8,123 nt of DNA from Burkholderiales bacterium (lineage in GTDB: Bacteria > Pseudomonadota > Gammaproteobacteria > Burkholderiales > Burkholderiaceae): NCBI GenBank assembly GCA_947372535.1, contig CANBUA010000224.1, positions 1-8,123 of the forward strand. Reading direction: 5' to 3'. A program made the position numbers and the translations under genes. Below are positions 1 to 7,186 of this stretch, piece by piece. The notes under the pieces were generated by a model. It did no database searches and was not told where the DNA came from. It saw only the letters and a program-made list of their open reading frames with translations. Positions within the stretch are counted from its first letter, which is position 1. Every line of letters starts with the position of its first letter.

Positions 1-1064
1 GCCGTTTTGCCGGACTCGATCGACGACAGGTCGAGGATCTCGTTGATCAGGCCCAGCAGGTACCAGCCAGCGTGCAGGATCTGCTCGACGCTGTCTTTTT
101 GGTCAGGCGTGGGCGGCGGTTTGCCGCCTTCGATCAGCTGAGTGAAGCCAAGGATCGAGTTCAAGGGCGAACGCAGCTCGTGGCTCATGTGCAGCAGGAA
201 GTCCGACTTGGCGCGGCTGGCGGCGTCGGCCGTCGCCCTGGCCGCCACGAGCGCACGCTCGTTGTTCTTGCGCTCGGTGGTGTCGCTGAACAACACGGCC
301 ACCTGGTGCGCCTGCGCCCCGCCCAGGCGAAAGGCGTAGATGTCGAACCAGCGCGCCAGCGCCGGGGCGTGGCGCTCCTCGCGGACCGGGACGCCCGTCA
401 GGGCCACCTGCCCGAAGGTGTCGAGCCAGAAGCCGTCGATGTCTGGCACCATCTCATGCAAGGTGCGGCCTTCGGCGTCGACCAGGCCGGTGTGGCGGGC
501 AAAGGCCGGGTTGAGCTGGAGGTAACGTGCATCGGTGGCGGCGCCGCTGTCATCGAACAGCACCTCGAGCACGGCATAAGCGGCATCGATGGAGTTGAAC
601 AAGGCCCGGTAGCGTTCTTCAGACGTGCGCAGCGCCTCGTCTGCGCGGCCGCGCTCGGCCTGCAAGGCGTAACGGTCCACCGCGTTCTCGAGCGAGCGGG
701 TCAGGCTGTCGGCATTGGTCCAGCGCTTGCCAATGAAGTCTTGCGCACCCGCGCTCAAGAGGGGCTGCCCCTCCTCGACAGCGGTGCCGGTGATCACCAC
801 CACCGGGCAGGGCGGCATGTCGGTGCCTTGGCACAGGGCTGCCAGAACGGCCAGCGCGTTCATGTCGGGCAGATCGTAGTCGAGCAGCACGCAATCCACC
901 GGCCCGTGCGCCTGTGTCAGCACCTGGCGCACGCCTTCAGCGCCGAGCCGGGCCTCGCTGAACCGATAGCGCCGGGTGCCGCCCCGCAGCAGCATCTGGC
1001 GCATGTCGGCACAGTCCTCCGCGTTGTCTTCGATCAGCAGGATGTGCCAGGGTGCCTTGTCCAT
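1..1064 (-). CDS. REC-PAS-histidine kinase, partial (C-terminal part beyond left edge)
   Basis: Two-component sensor kinase with an N-terminal receiver domain; the first 354 residues are visible and the frame stays open to the left edge. Domains in order: receiver (about 6-125) with acidic pair E12-D13, phosphoacceptor D62 in LLDYDLP, T92 and K113; a linker helix (about 130-150); a PAS domain (about 151-263) starting at SEERYRALF and ending at DTTERK; then HisKA with H295 in MSHELRSPLNSILGF. The ATPase domain must lie outside the window. No transmembrane segment is seen, so it is probably cytoplasmic. The ATG at 1064 lies 15 bp after the stop of the response regulator gene, on the same strand, which implies cotranscription with bphP; the ribosome site is weak. 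Receiver and HisKA motifs are seen directly. A role as a second step after BphP, which could phosphorylate the receiver, is inference. The PAS ligand cannot be told. Confidence 0.93.
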   Translation of the reverse strand, partial: MDKAPWHILLIEDNAEDCADMRQMLLRGGTRRYRFSEARLGAEGVRQVLTQAHGPVDCVLLDYDLPDMNALAVLAALCQGTDMPPCPVVVITGTAVEEGQPLLSAGAQDFIGKRWTNADSLTRSLENAVDRYALQAERGRADEALRTSEERYRALFNSIDAAYAVLEVLFDDSGAATDARYLQLNPAFARHTGLVDAEGRTLHEMVPDIDGFWLDTFGQVALTGVPVREERHAPALARWFDIYAFRLGGAQAHQVAVLFSDTTERKNNERALVAARATADAASRAKSDFLLHMSHELRSPLNSILGFTQLIEGGKPPPTPDQKDSVEQILHAGWYLLGLINEILDLSSIESGKT

Positions 1065-1079
1065 TGGGCTTTGTCGCTT

Positions 1080-1520
1080 TCAGGCTGGCAGCACGGCGCT
1101 GCCGAGCCAGTAGCCGAAGATCTCGCGCAGCACCTTCAGGTGCATCGCATGGTCCACCGGCTTGACGTGGTAGGCGTTGGCCCCATGGCCATAGCAAAAC
1201 TGAAGGTCACGCGGGTTGGCCGACGCGCTGAGCACCACCACGGGCAAGATGCAGAGGGCGTCATCGCTGCGCACCTTGAGGAGCACGTCGCGACCGTCAT
1301 CACCTGGCGTGTTCAGGTCGAGCAGCACCAGCAGCGGCAGCGTGTCGCGGCTGCGCGGGCTGTCTGGCAACTGGCGCCACTGGTGCAACAGACGCAGGCA
1401 TTCGCTTCCCGAGGCGGCGCGCACGATGGGATGCAGCACGCCGCAGTGCCGGGCAGCATCCTGGACGGTCTCGAAATCGTCGTCGCAATCCTCCACCACC
1501 AGGATGTGCCCCGGGCGCAT
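1080..1520 (-). CDS. bphR: Single-domain response regulator, Rcp1/BphR type
   Basis: A 146-residue CheY-like receiver protein with no output domain, of the type encoded next to phytochrome kinases (Rcp1 with Cph1, BphR with BphP). Visible motifs: ILVVED with acidic cluster E10-D11 and D13-D15, phosphoacceptor D68 in LVLLDLNTPGDDGR, switch serine S98 in VVLSAS, and K120 in AYHVKP. The C-terminal stretch LREIFGYWL resembles the aromatic end that forms the dimer arm in Rcp1 relatives. I chose the ATG at 1520, which shares one base with the bphP stop (TGATG) and has a G-rich ribosome site in the end of bphP; a TTG one codon earlier is possible. The overlap implies translational coupling, so it is the most likely direct phosphate acceptor from BphP H556. 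With no output domain it must act through a partner, perhaps the next kinase. The symbol rests on family and position, not on a search. Confidence 0.93.
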   Translation of the reverse strand: MRPGHILVVEDCDDDFETVQDAARHCGVLHPIVRAASGSECLRLLHQWRQLPDSPRSRDTLPLLVLLDLNTPGDDGRDVLLKVRSDDALCILPVVVLSASANPRDLQFCYGHGANAYHVKPVDHAMHLKVLREIFGYWLGSAVLPA

Positions 1521-3895
1521 CAACTGGCCCCCACCCGCGTGCCGGGCAGCGTGAAGTAGAACGTGGTGCCGACGTCAAGCGCCGAGTCGATCCAGACACG
1601 CCCGCCGTGGCGCTGCACCAGCTTTTGCACGATGGTCAGGCCCGCACCCACCCCGCCGCCGTAGTCGTCGCGCCCGTGCATGCGCTTGAACAAGCGGAAC
1701 ACCTGCTCGTGGTGACGCGGGTCGATGCCGATGCCTTGGTCGCGCACGTAAAAGATGTCTTGCCCGGTGGTGGCAGCGGGCGCGTTGGGACGCTCGGTGG
1801 TTTCGCCCGCGCCGATGTAGCCCACCTCGATGTGGGCTTGAGCGCCGTGCTTGTACTTCAGCGCGTTGGACAGCAGGTTGCTGTAGACCTCGCACACGCG
1901 GAGCGGGTCGCACTGCACCACGGGCAGCGGGCGTGGGATGTCGATGTGGCTGGGGCTGTCGGTGCCGCTGTGGATGCGAACAGCGCCAGTGATCTCAATG
2001 GCGTCCGCCACCACCACGTTGAGGTCGGCAGCTTCAAATTCCAGCTCCATCCGGCCGACGCGCGAGAAGTGCAGCAGCGAATCAAGCAGGCTGTCCATGC
2101 GCACGGTCAGTCGCATCAGGCTTTCGGTGCGCTGACGGCTTTGGCCCTGGCCAACGCCATTCGCTTCGGCGCTTTCAAGCAACTGGTGGGCGTAGCGGTG
2201 AATGCCCCGCAGGGGCTCCTTCAGATCGTGCGATGCCACATACGCGAAGGCATCCAGCTCTTCGTTGCTGCGCGTCAGATCGGCGTTCAGGTCGGCCAGG
2301 CGTTCGCCTCGAGTGATGACGAGCTCCAGCACCAGCATGCGCAGGCGCAACACGGCATCGACCTCGATGTCCGACCAGGGTAGAGCCTGGCCTCGCACCG
2401 ATTCAATGTAGGTCTCGAACGACACGCGCGGGCTCAAGCGCATGCCGTGCGGGCCGGCGATCTGAGGCTTGTCGTTCGGGTTGCCCGCCCACTTCACCGT
2501 GTGCATGGTCTGCGGCCGAAACCACACCAACAGCCCGCGCCGTTGGCGCGAGAACACGGTGGCGAGCAGGCCGCTGGCCACGTCTTCCAGACCGACAGCA
2601 GCCGGGCAAACGCTGCCAAGTGCATCGGTGGAGAACACCGGGTGCGTCGCCGAGGCGAATTCTGGCCGCTCGTACAACCATGCTGCCAACTGGTCCAGTT
2701 GAAGCGTGTCGGGCACGTTGCCGACGCACCACCATCGGTTCAGGTGGTAGAGCGCTGCGCCGCCAGCGTCGATGGCGTCCAGCAGCGACGGCTGCTGCGT
2801 GGTCAGCGCCAGCAGGTCGCCTTCGCGCGCAGAGCGGAGCACCAACTGCTGGTGCACCTCATCGAGCTGGAGGCGGTAGGCCAGTTGCTCGGCCTGTTCG
2901 GCCGACTTCAGTGTCAAAGACGCCACCTGGGCCAGCAGCTCGCAGGCTGCCCGCACCTCGTACCTGAATTCGGTGGTCGTGGAATGGTGGCAAGCGATCA
3001 GGCCCCAGAGCTCGCCGTCGCGCAGGATGGGCATCGTCAGCGATGCGGCCACACCCATGTTCGCCAGGTATTCGCAATACATGGTCGACGCACCCCGCAA
3101 CGCGCAGTGCGTCATGTCCAGCGGCAGGCCGGTGTCTGGGTTTGCCAGCGGCAACAACTCCACGAGCGGGCCGGCCGCGTCTTGCAGCGGGCGAATCCAG
3201 ATGCGCTTGAAGATATCGCGCGCGGGCTGTGGAATGTCAGCGGCCGGGTAGTGCAGCCCCAGCCAGGGCTCGAGCGTGTCGAGCTTGCTCTCGGCGATGA
3301 CTTCGCCGTGGTGATCGGCGTGGAAGCGATAGGCCATCACGCGGTCCAGACCCGTGATGGCGCGCACCTCCTCGGTCACCTGCTGGCAAAAGGCGCGCAC
3401 GCTGCCGGGGGCCTGAAGCCGGCCCACGGCCGCTTTCACGAGCATGAAAAAGTCGGCGTCAGCAGGGTGTGCGGCTCGCCCGGTCGCTTCGAATTCCAGC
3501 ACCGCCACACCGCCGCTGCGGTGAAGGCAGACGTCCAGGGCCGGCACGCCAGCACGCGCTGGCAGGGTGAATGCATAGACCGCGCCGCGGTCCAGTGGAT
3601 CGCGTGCCAGCATTTCGCGCAGGCGGGCCTCGCCCGCAGCACCCACCACGCGGGTGATGGACTTTTCCAGCAATGACGCAGCTTCTTCACCCAGATGCTG
3701 CAGCGTGTTTTCGCTGGCCTGGAGAATCTGCAGGTCGGACAGGCGCAGGACCAGCAAGGCGCCATGCGCCTGGATGCACCCTGGCGTTTGCACCGGCTCA
3801 CTGTCACAGGTGGCCAGGGTCGTGCCATGCCTCTTGATGCTGTAGGGCCCGGAGCCCCAGGGCTGCGTCGGCTCCCCGATGGCTGGCTGGTTCAT
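1520..3895 (-). CDS. bphP: Bacteriophytochrome photoreceptor histidine kinase
   Basis: Red/far-red photoreceptor kinase of 791 residues with the usual PAS-GAF-PHY-HisKA-ATPase layout. PAS (about 20-135) holds C30 in ATCDSEP, matching the biliverdin-binding Cys24 of Deinococcus BphP. GAF (about 150-330) has MAYRF with Y189, the DIP motif D220-P222, R235, R267, S270, S285, Y276 and H303 in ACHH; all align with Deinococcus positions at a constant offset of 13. PHY (about 345-520) has VWFRP, VKWAG and the tongue motif PRVSF (489-493). HisKA has H556 in ASHDLKEPLRG. The ATPase has N673/N677 in NLLSNALKYKH, DQGIGI (719-724), VFRLFKR and GVGAGL (748-753). So both chromophore and kinase parts look active. 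Oddities: Y273 replaces the nearly invariant pocket His260, F229 replaces Tyr216, and IQPHG reads IQAHG with C40 before it. The protein is soluble. The ATG at 3895 has only a weak ribosome site. It heads a probable operon with the next two genes and is divergent from bphO. Confidence 0.97.
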   Translation of the reverse strand: MNQPAIGEPTQPWGSGPYSIKRHGTTLATCDSEPVQTPGCIQAHGALLVLRLSDLQILQASENTLQHLGEEAASLLEKSITRVVGAAGEARLREMLARDPLDRGAVYAFTLPARAGVPALDVCLHRSGGVAVLEFEATGRAAHPADADFFMLVKAAVGRLQAPGSVRAFCQQVTEEVRAITGLDRVMAYRFHADHHGEVIAESKLDTLEPWLGLHYPAADIPQPARDIFKRIWIRPLQDAAGPLVELLPLANPDTGLPLDMTHCALRGASTMYCEYLANMGVAASLTMPILRDGELWGLIACHHSTTTEFRYEVRAACELLAQVASLTLKSAEQAEQLAYRLQLDEVHQQLVLRSAREGDLLALTTQQPSLLDAIDAGGAALYHLNRWWCVGNVPDTLQLDQLAAWLYERPEFASATHPVFSTDALGSVCPAAVGLEDVASGLLATVFSRQRRGLLVWFRPQTMHTVKWAGNPNDKPQIAGPHGMRLSPRVSFETYIESVRGQALPWSDIEVDAVLRLRMLVLELVITRGERLADLNADLTRSNEELDAFAYVASHDLKEPLRGIHRYAHQLLESAEANGVGQGQSRQRTESLMRLTVRMDSLLDSLLHFSRVGRMELEFEAADLNVVVADAIEITGAVRIHSGTDSPSHIDIPRPLPVVQCDPLRVCEVYSNLLSNALKYKHGAQAHIEVGYIGAGETTERPNAPAATTGQDIFYVRDQGIGIDPRHHEQVFRLFKRMHGRDDYGGGVGAGLTIVQKLVQRHGGRVWIDSALDVGTTFYFTLPGTRVGAS

Positions 3896-3974
3896 GCTGT
3901 TTTTCGATTGGTCGATGGATGGGGTGCAGCCAGAGGTTGAGATCGCGAGACCAAGATCAGGCGCACATCAAGCC

Positions 3975-3999
3975 GCAGTGCGGCAGCGTAGTGCACTGC
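3975..3999. repeat. Inverted repeat GCAGTGC-N11-GCACTGC
   Basis: Perfect 7-bp arms at 3975-3981 and 3993-3999 with an 11-bp spacer. An overlapping alternative pairing, CGGCAG (3981-3986) with CTGCCG (3996-4001), and the 8-bp palindrome AGTGCACT (3990-3997) sit in the same place. It lies in the middle of the bphP-bphO intergenic region and could be a regulator site. Arms this short can occur by chance in GC-rich DNA. Confidence 0.5.
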
Positions 4000-4010
4000 C
4001 GTCTGCTCGT

Positions 4011-4030
4011 CTGTTCGCTACCGCACACAG
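4011..4030. promoter_or_regulatory. Dyad CTGT-N12-ACAG, resembling a PpsR/CrtJ-type site
   Basis: CTGT at 4011-4014 and ACAG at 4027-4030 are separated by 12 bases, which fits the TGT-N12-ACA consensus of PpsR/CrtJ, a regulator encoded beside bacteriophytochrome genes in some phototrophic alphaproteobacteria. No such regulator is in this window. With six fixed bases, about one chance match in twenty regions of this size is expected, so this is only a candidate. Confidence 0.25.
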
Positions 4031-4044
4031 CGATGCGCCTGAAG

Positions 4045-4070
4045 GAAAGCCCTCGACCGGGTTGGCTTTC
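4045..4070. repeat. Inverted repeat GAAAGCC-N12-GGCTTTC before bphO
   Basis: Perfect 7-bp arms at 4045-4051 and 4064-4070 with a 12-bp spacer, ending 38 bp before the bphO ATG. It could be an operator or, if transcription starts upstream, a hairpin in the bphO leader. No T-run follows on the plus strand, so it is not a standard terminator. Confidence 0.45.
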
Positions 4071-4108
4071 AATGGCAAGCTGCCTGCTTCATTTCCAGGT
4101 CATCCGTG

Positions 4109-4771
4109 ATGTTGAAAAGTTTGAAGGCAGCCACCAGCACGCGCCATGCGGCGCTCGAGCAGCAATTGCCGCTGCTCGATGCGGACCTGTCTCACGCCAC
4201 CTATCGGCACTTCGTTCAAAGGATGTTCGGCTTCTATGACCCGCTGGAAGCGCACATGCTGTCCAAGCCTTGGTGGGGCACAGTCAACGTCGATTACGCG
4301 CTTCGGCACAAGACGCCGCTGCTGCGGCAAGACCTGCGGGCCTTGGGCGACAGCGAGTCAAGCATCGCGGCCTTGCCGCGTTGCGAACACCTGCCGCCGT
4401 TGACACACCCGGCGCAGCTCTGGGGCTGCCTTTACGTGATCGAAGGCGCCACCCTGGGCGGGCAGATCATCATCAAGCACCTGAACGCCCGCCTGGGACT
4501 GAACGCGGCTTCGGGCGCGTCCTTCTTCGATGGCTATGGCCCGCAGACTGGCGCTCGCTGGAAGGCGTTTTGCGCTGCATTGTCAGCCCAAGGCGACGAT
4601 GCACCTGGTGGACGAGAGGCCATGCTTCACAGCGCGAACACGACGTTTGACGCACTCAGCGAATGGCTTTTCCCGAGGGCTTTCGCAACACCCGATGCCA
4701 GCCCCTCTCAAGTTGCCCCGCGCGTTGACGCATACCCTGCAACAGGATCGGCCTGCAGTCAGGGACAGTGA
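4109..4771 (+). CDS. bphO: Heme oxygenase (biliverdin-producing), BphO type
   Basis: A soluble 220-residue all-helical heme oxygenase. It should open heme to biliverdin, Fe(II) and CO using O2 and a reductant, giving the chromophore bound by BphP. Seen: the N-terminal helix with proximal heme ligand H13 in ATSTRHAALE, and the distal-helix signature LYVIEGATLGGQII (108-121), whose glycines let heme and O2 sit close to the helix. Length is near the bacterial norm (about 190-210); the last 30 residues are a low-complexity Pro/Ala/Ser tail. I chose the ATG at 4109, which has AGGT 8 bp upstream; a GTG one codon earlier is possible. Elsewhere bphO often precedes bphP in one operon; here the two are divergent. 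It ends 37 bp from the convergent end of katG. The enzyme family is secure; which biliverdin isomer is made cannot be read, though BphP requires IX-alpha. Confidence 0.95.
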   Translation: MLKSLKAATSTRHAALEQQLPLLDADLSHATYRHFVQRMFGFYDPLEAHMLSKPWWGTVNVDYALRHKTPLLRQDLRALGDSESSIAALPRCEHLPPLTHPAQLWGCLYVIEGATLGGQIIIKHLNARLGLNAASGASFFDGYGPQTGARWKAFCAALSAQGDDAPGGREAMLHSANTTFDALSEWLFPRAFATPDASPSQVAPRVDAYPATGSACSQGQ

Positions 4772-4808
4772 AGTCGTCGCAGTTGCAGGGCCAGCGTCCC
4801 CCAACGGC
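4772..4808. other. Convergent gap between bphO and katG, no clear terminator
   Basis: Only 37 bp separate the two converging stop codons. A poor stem can be drawn between 4750-4757 and 4784-4792 (with a bulge) and another between GGGAC 4762-4766 and GTCCC 4796-4800. Both have long loops and no T-run, so neither is called as a terminator. Some read-through into the opposite gene is possible. Confidence 0.4.
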
Positions 4809-7100
4809 TCACTTGACGTCGAATCGGTCCAGCATCATCACCTTGTCCCACACCTGGATGAAGTCGTTCACGAAACGTGGGTGACCGTCGCTGCCGGCAT
4901 AGACATCGCAGATGGAGCGCAACTGCGCGTTCGACCCGAAGACCAGGTCGTTTCGCGATGCCCTGAACGTCGGGGCGCCCGATGCGCGATCCTTGAGCAC
5001 GAAGCTCAGGCCATCCGCAGTGGCCTTCTCCCACACCAGATCGGTGTCGGTGAGGTGGACGAAGAAGTCGTTCGTCAACACGCCGACCTGCTTCGTGAAG
5101 ATGCCAAGGTCTGATGCATCGTGGTTCGCATTGAGCACCCGCAGCCCTCCCGTGAGCACCGTCCATTGCGGAGCGGACAGCCTCATCAGGTGGGCCTTGT
5201 CGAGAAAGAACGATTCCGGAGCGACACCCTGCGAGATCTGCTCGAAGTGCTCGTCGGTGTAATTGCGAAAGCCGTCCACGACCGGCTTCAACCAACCGAA
5301 CATCTCCACATCGGTCAGCTGCTGGGTGGTGTCGACACGCCCAGGTGTGAACGGCACCGTGGCCTCGATGCCCGAGTCACGGGCCGCGCGTTCGACGGCC
5401 GCGCAGCCGCCCAGAACGATCATGTCTGCCAGCGAGATCTGCTTGCCAGCGCCCTGCTTGCCGTTGAACTCGGCCATGGTGGCGCGCAGCCTTTCGACGA
5501 CCGGGCCCGCGCGGCGGTTGACCACCCAGTCCTTCTGAGGCGCCAGCGCCAGCCGCCCGCCGTTCGCACCGCCACGTTTGTCGCTGTCGCGGTAGGTCGC
5601 GGCCGCAGAGAAAGCGGTGAAGACGAGATCGGACACCGACAGGCCCGTGGCGAGGATGGCCCGCTTCAACCCAGCGATGTCGGCCTCGTCGACCAGCTCA
5701 TGGCTGCGCTCTGGCAAGGGGTCCTGCCACAGCAGGCCGTCTTCCAGCGTCACCTCAGGGCCGAGGTAGCGATGCCCAGGCCCCATGTCGCGGTGGGTCA
5801 GCTTGTACCAGGCCTTGGAGAACGCCTGGGTGAAGGCATCGAAGTCCGCCAGGAACTTCTCGCAGACCTTGCGGTACTCGGGATCGACCTTGAGCGCGAT
5901 GTCGCTGGTCATCATCATCAGGTCGTTCATCTGACCTTCGACGTGCGCATCGGGTGTCTTGGGTGCATTGGGGTCTGTCGGTGTCCACTGCAATGCACCG
6001 GCTGGGCTCTTGATCTGCTGCCATTCGAACTTGAACAGGTTCTCGAGGTAGCTGTTGTCCCACTGCGTGGGGTTGGGCGTCCAGCTGCCTTCGATCCCAT
6101 TCGTCATCGTGTATTGCGCAAAGCCCGGGCCCTTTGGATTGGCCCACCCCAGACCCATGGCCTCCATGGGCGCGATTTCAGGAGGCGGACCGACGTCCTT
6201 CGGCGACACCATGCCGTGGCTCTTGCCGAAGGCGTGGCCTCCCGCGATCAGCGCCACGGTCTCTTCGTCGTTCATCGCCATCCGGGTGAACGCGATGCGG
6301 ATGTCGCGGGCCGACCCTGCTGCGTCGCCATTGGCGTAGGGCCCTTCCGGATTCACGTAGATCAGCGCCTGGTGCGTGGCCGCCAGCGGATTTTCGAGGT
6401 CGTCATCGGGGTCGCCGTTCTGGCCGCGCCAGCGCTTGTCGCGCGTGACCATGCTGTTGAAGCCATCAACGTTCTTCGGGTCCCAGATTTCGGGGCCCCA
6501 ATACGTCGCGTTGTCGGCCTCCCAGGCGTCGCGTCGCCCGCCACCAAAGCCATAGGTCGGGACGCCCATGATCTCCAGCGCGCAGTTGCCGGTCAGGATC
6601 ATGAGGTCGCCCCAGGACAAGCCGTTGCCGTACTTGTGCTTGATCGGCTGGAGAAGCCGGCGGGACTTGTCGGTGTTCCCGTTGTCCCACCAGCTGCTGA
6701 TGGGGGCGAAGCGCTGCATGGCGGTGCCGGCGCCGCCTCGGCCGTCGGCGATCCGGTAGGTGCCAGCCGCGTGCCAGGCCATGCGCACCATCTGCGGACC
6801 GTAGTGGTGGTAATCAGAAGGCCACCAGTCGACCGAGGTGATCAGGAACCGCTTGATGTCGTTCTTCAGCGCCTCGAAGTCGAGCTTCGCGAACTCGGCG
6901 GCGTGGTCGAAATCCGGGCCCAGCGGATCCGCAGCGACACCGTTCTGGTGCAGGAGTTCAACCCGCAGGCGATCCGGATACCAGTCCTCCAGGGTTGGTG
7001 GCGTTCCGAATGCGCCGCCCACCCGATCTCCGCCGAACGGACACCCGCCCTCCATCGGGTGGGTGGCCGTGTTGGTCTTGTCAGGCGTGGTCGTGTTCAT
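4809..7100 (-). CDS. katG: Catalase-peroxidase KatG
   Basis: Bifunctional heme enzyme that removes H2O2 as a catalase and oxidises organic donors as a peroxidase; cytoplasmic, with no signal peptide. From the ATG at 7100 it has 763 residues, slightly longer than E. coli KatG (726), with the usual duplicated two-domain layout. The N-terminal half carries the heme site: R106, W109 and H110 in [13 protein letters not shown]139 in SWWDN, Y248 in YVNPEGP and M274 in RMAMNDEE. W109-Y248-M274 match the Met-Tyr-Trp crosslink needed for catalase activity. H289 in [12 protein letters not shown] is the proximal ligand, W319 follows, and R437 in THRDMGP matches the mobile arginine. The residue after the proximal His is Ala (A290), not the common Thr. 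The start is uncertain: no good ribosome site is seen, and a GTG at 7148 would add 16 residues. It is divergent from the flavin-protein gene. No OxyR-type ATAG/CTAT array is evident. Confidence 0.97.
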   Translation of the reverse strand: MNTTTPDKTNTATHPMEGGCPFGGDRVGGAFGTPPTLEDWYPDRLRVELLHQNGVAADPLGPDFDHAAEFAKLDFEALKNDIKRFLITSVDWWPSDYHHYGPQMVRMAWHAAGTYRIADGRGGAGTAMQRFAPISSWWDNGNTDKSRRLLQPIKHKYGNGLSWGDLMILTGNCALEIMGVPTYGFGGGRRDAWEADNATYWGPEIWDPKNVDGFNSMVTRDKRWRGQNGDPDDDLENPLAATHQALIYVNPEGPYANGDAAGSARDIRIAFTRMAMNDEETVALIAGGHAFGKSHGMVSPKDVGPPPEIAPMEAMGLGWANPKGPGFAQYTMTNGIEGSWTPNPTQWDNSYLENLFKFEWQQIKSPAGALQWTPTDPNAPKTPDAHVEGQMNDLMMMTSDIALKVDPEYRKVCEKFLADFDAFTQAFSKAWYKLTHRDMGPGHRYLGPEVTLEDGLLWQDPLPERSHELVDEADIAGLKRAILATGLSVSDLVFTAFSAAATYRDSDKRGGANGGRLALAPQKDWVVNRRAGPVVERLRATMAEFNGKQGAGKQISLADMIVLGGCAAVERAARDSGIEATVPFTPGRVDTTQQLTDVEMFGWLKPVVDGFRNYTDEHFEQISQGVAPESFFLDKAHLMRLSAPQWTVLTGGLRVLNANHDASDLGIFTKQVGVLTNDFFVHLTDTDLVWEKATADGLSFVLKDRASGAPTFRASRNDLVFGSNAQLRSICDVYAGSDGHPRFVNDFIQVWDKVMMLDRFDVK

Positions 7101-7149
7101 GGTGCCATGGTCGCTGAAGGCACCGCAAGGGTCTGTGCGCCAAGGCACC
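7101..7149 (-). repeat. Short hairpin and direct repeats in the katG leader
   Basis: Read in the katG direction, GGTGCC (7124-7119) pairs with GGCACC (7106-7101), which ends right at the katG ATG. The 8-bp word AAGGCACC (plus strand) occurs at 7117-7124 and again at 7142-7149, 25 bp apart. An ATG at 7108 opens a three-codon out-of-frame reading frame that ends in ATGA over the katG start. Any effect on initiation is inference. Confidence 0.4.
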
Positions 7150-7186
7150 TGGGGCTCAGCTCGCGGCGTGGGTCAACGCACAGACC
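7130..7186. repeat. Perfect 10-bp inverted repeat, 37-bp spacer
   Basis: GGTCTGTGCG at 7130-7139 is matched exactly by CGCACAGACC at 7177-7186. The repeat lies between divergent katG and the flavoprotein gene, so one bound regulator could control both, or the arms could form a long-range hairpin. By a rough count, a 10-bp perfect match at this spacing is expected about once per hundred regions of this size. The arms do not match a site I recognise. Confidence 0.65.

Larger units (their letters stand above)
3896..4108. promoter_or_regulatory. Divergent control region between bphP and bphO
   Basis: These 213 bp separate the starts of bphP (minus) and bphO (plus), so promoters for both must lie here or nearby. 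I found no convincing sigma-70 -35/-10 pair on either strand. The stretch holds three small dyads, listed separately (3975-3999, 4011-4030, 4045-4070), which could be operators or leader hairpins. The AGGT at 4097-4100 is a plausible ribosome site for bphO. Shared control of photoreceptor and chromophore enzyme is inferred from the layout. Confidence 0.6.

Noticed and set aside
72..1559. 495-codon plus-strand frame opposite the kinase and response regulator
   Set aside because: Antisense to two genes with clear motifs; the translation is low-complexity and unlike any family.
2447..3676. 409-codon plus-strand frame opposite bphP
   Set aside because: Shadow of bphP on the other strand, with no domain pattern.
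4750..4800. Bidirectional terminator between bphO and katG
   Set aside because: The stems are short or bulged, the loops are long and no T-run follows on either strand.
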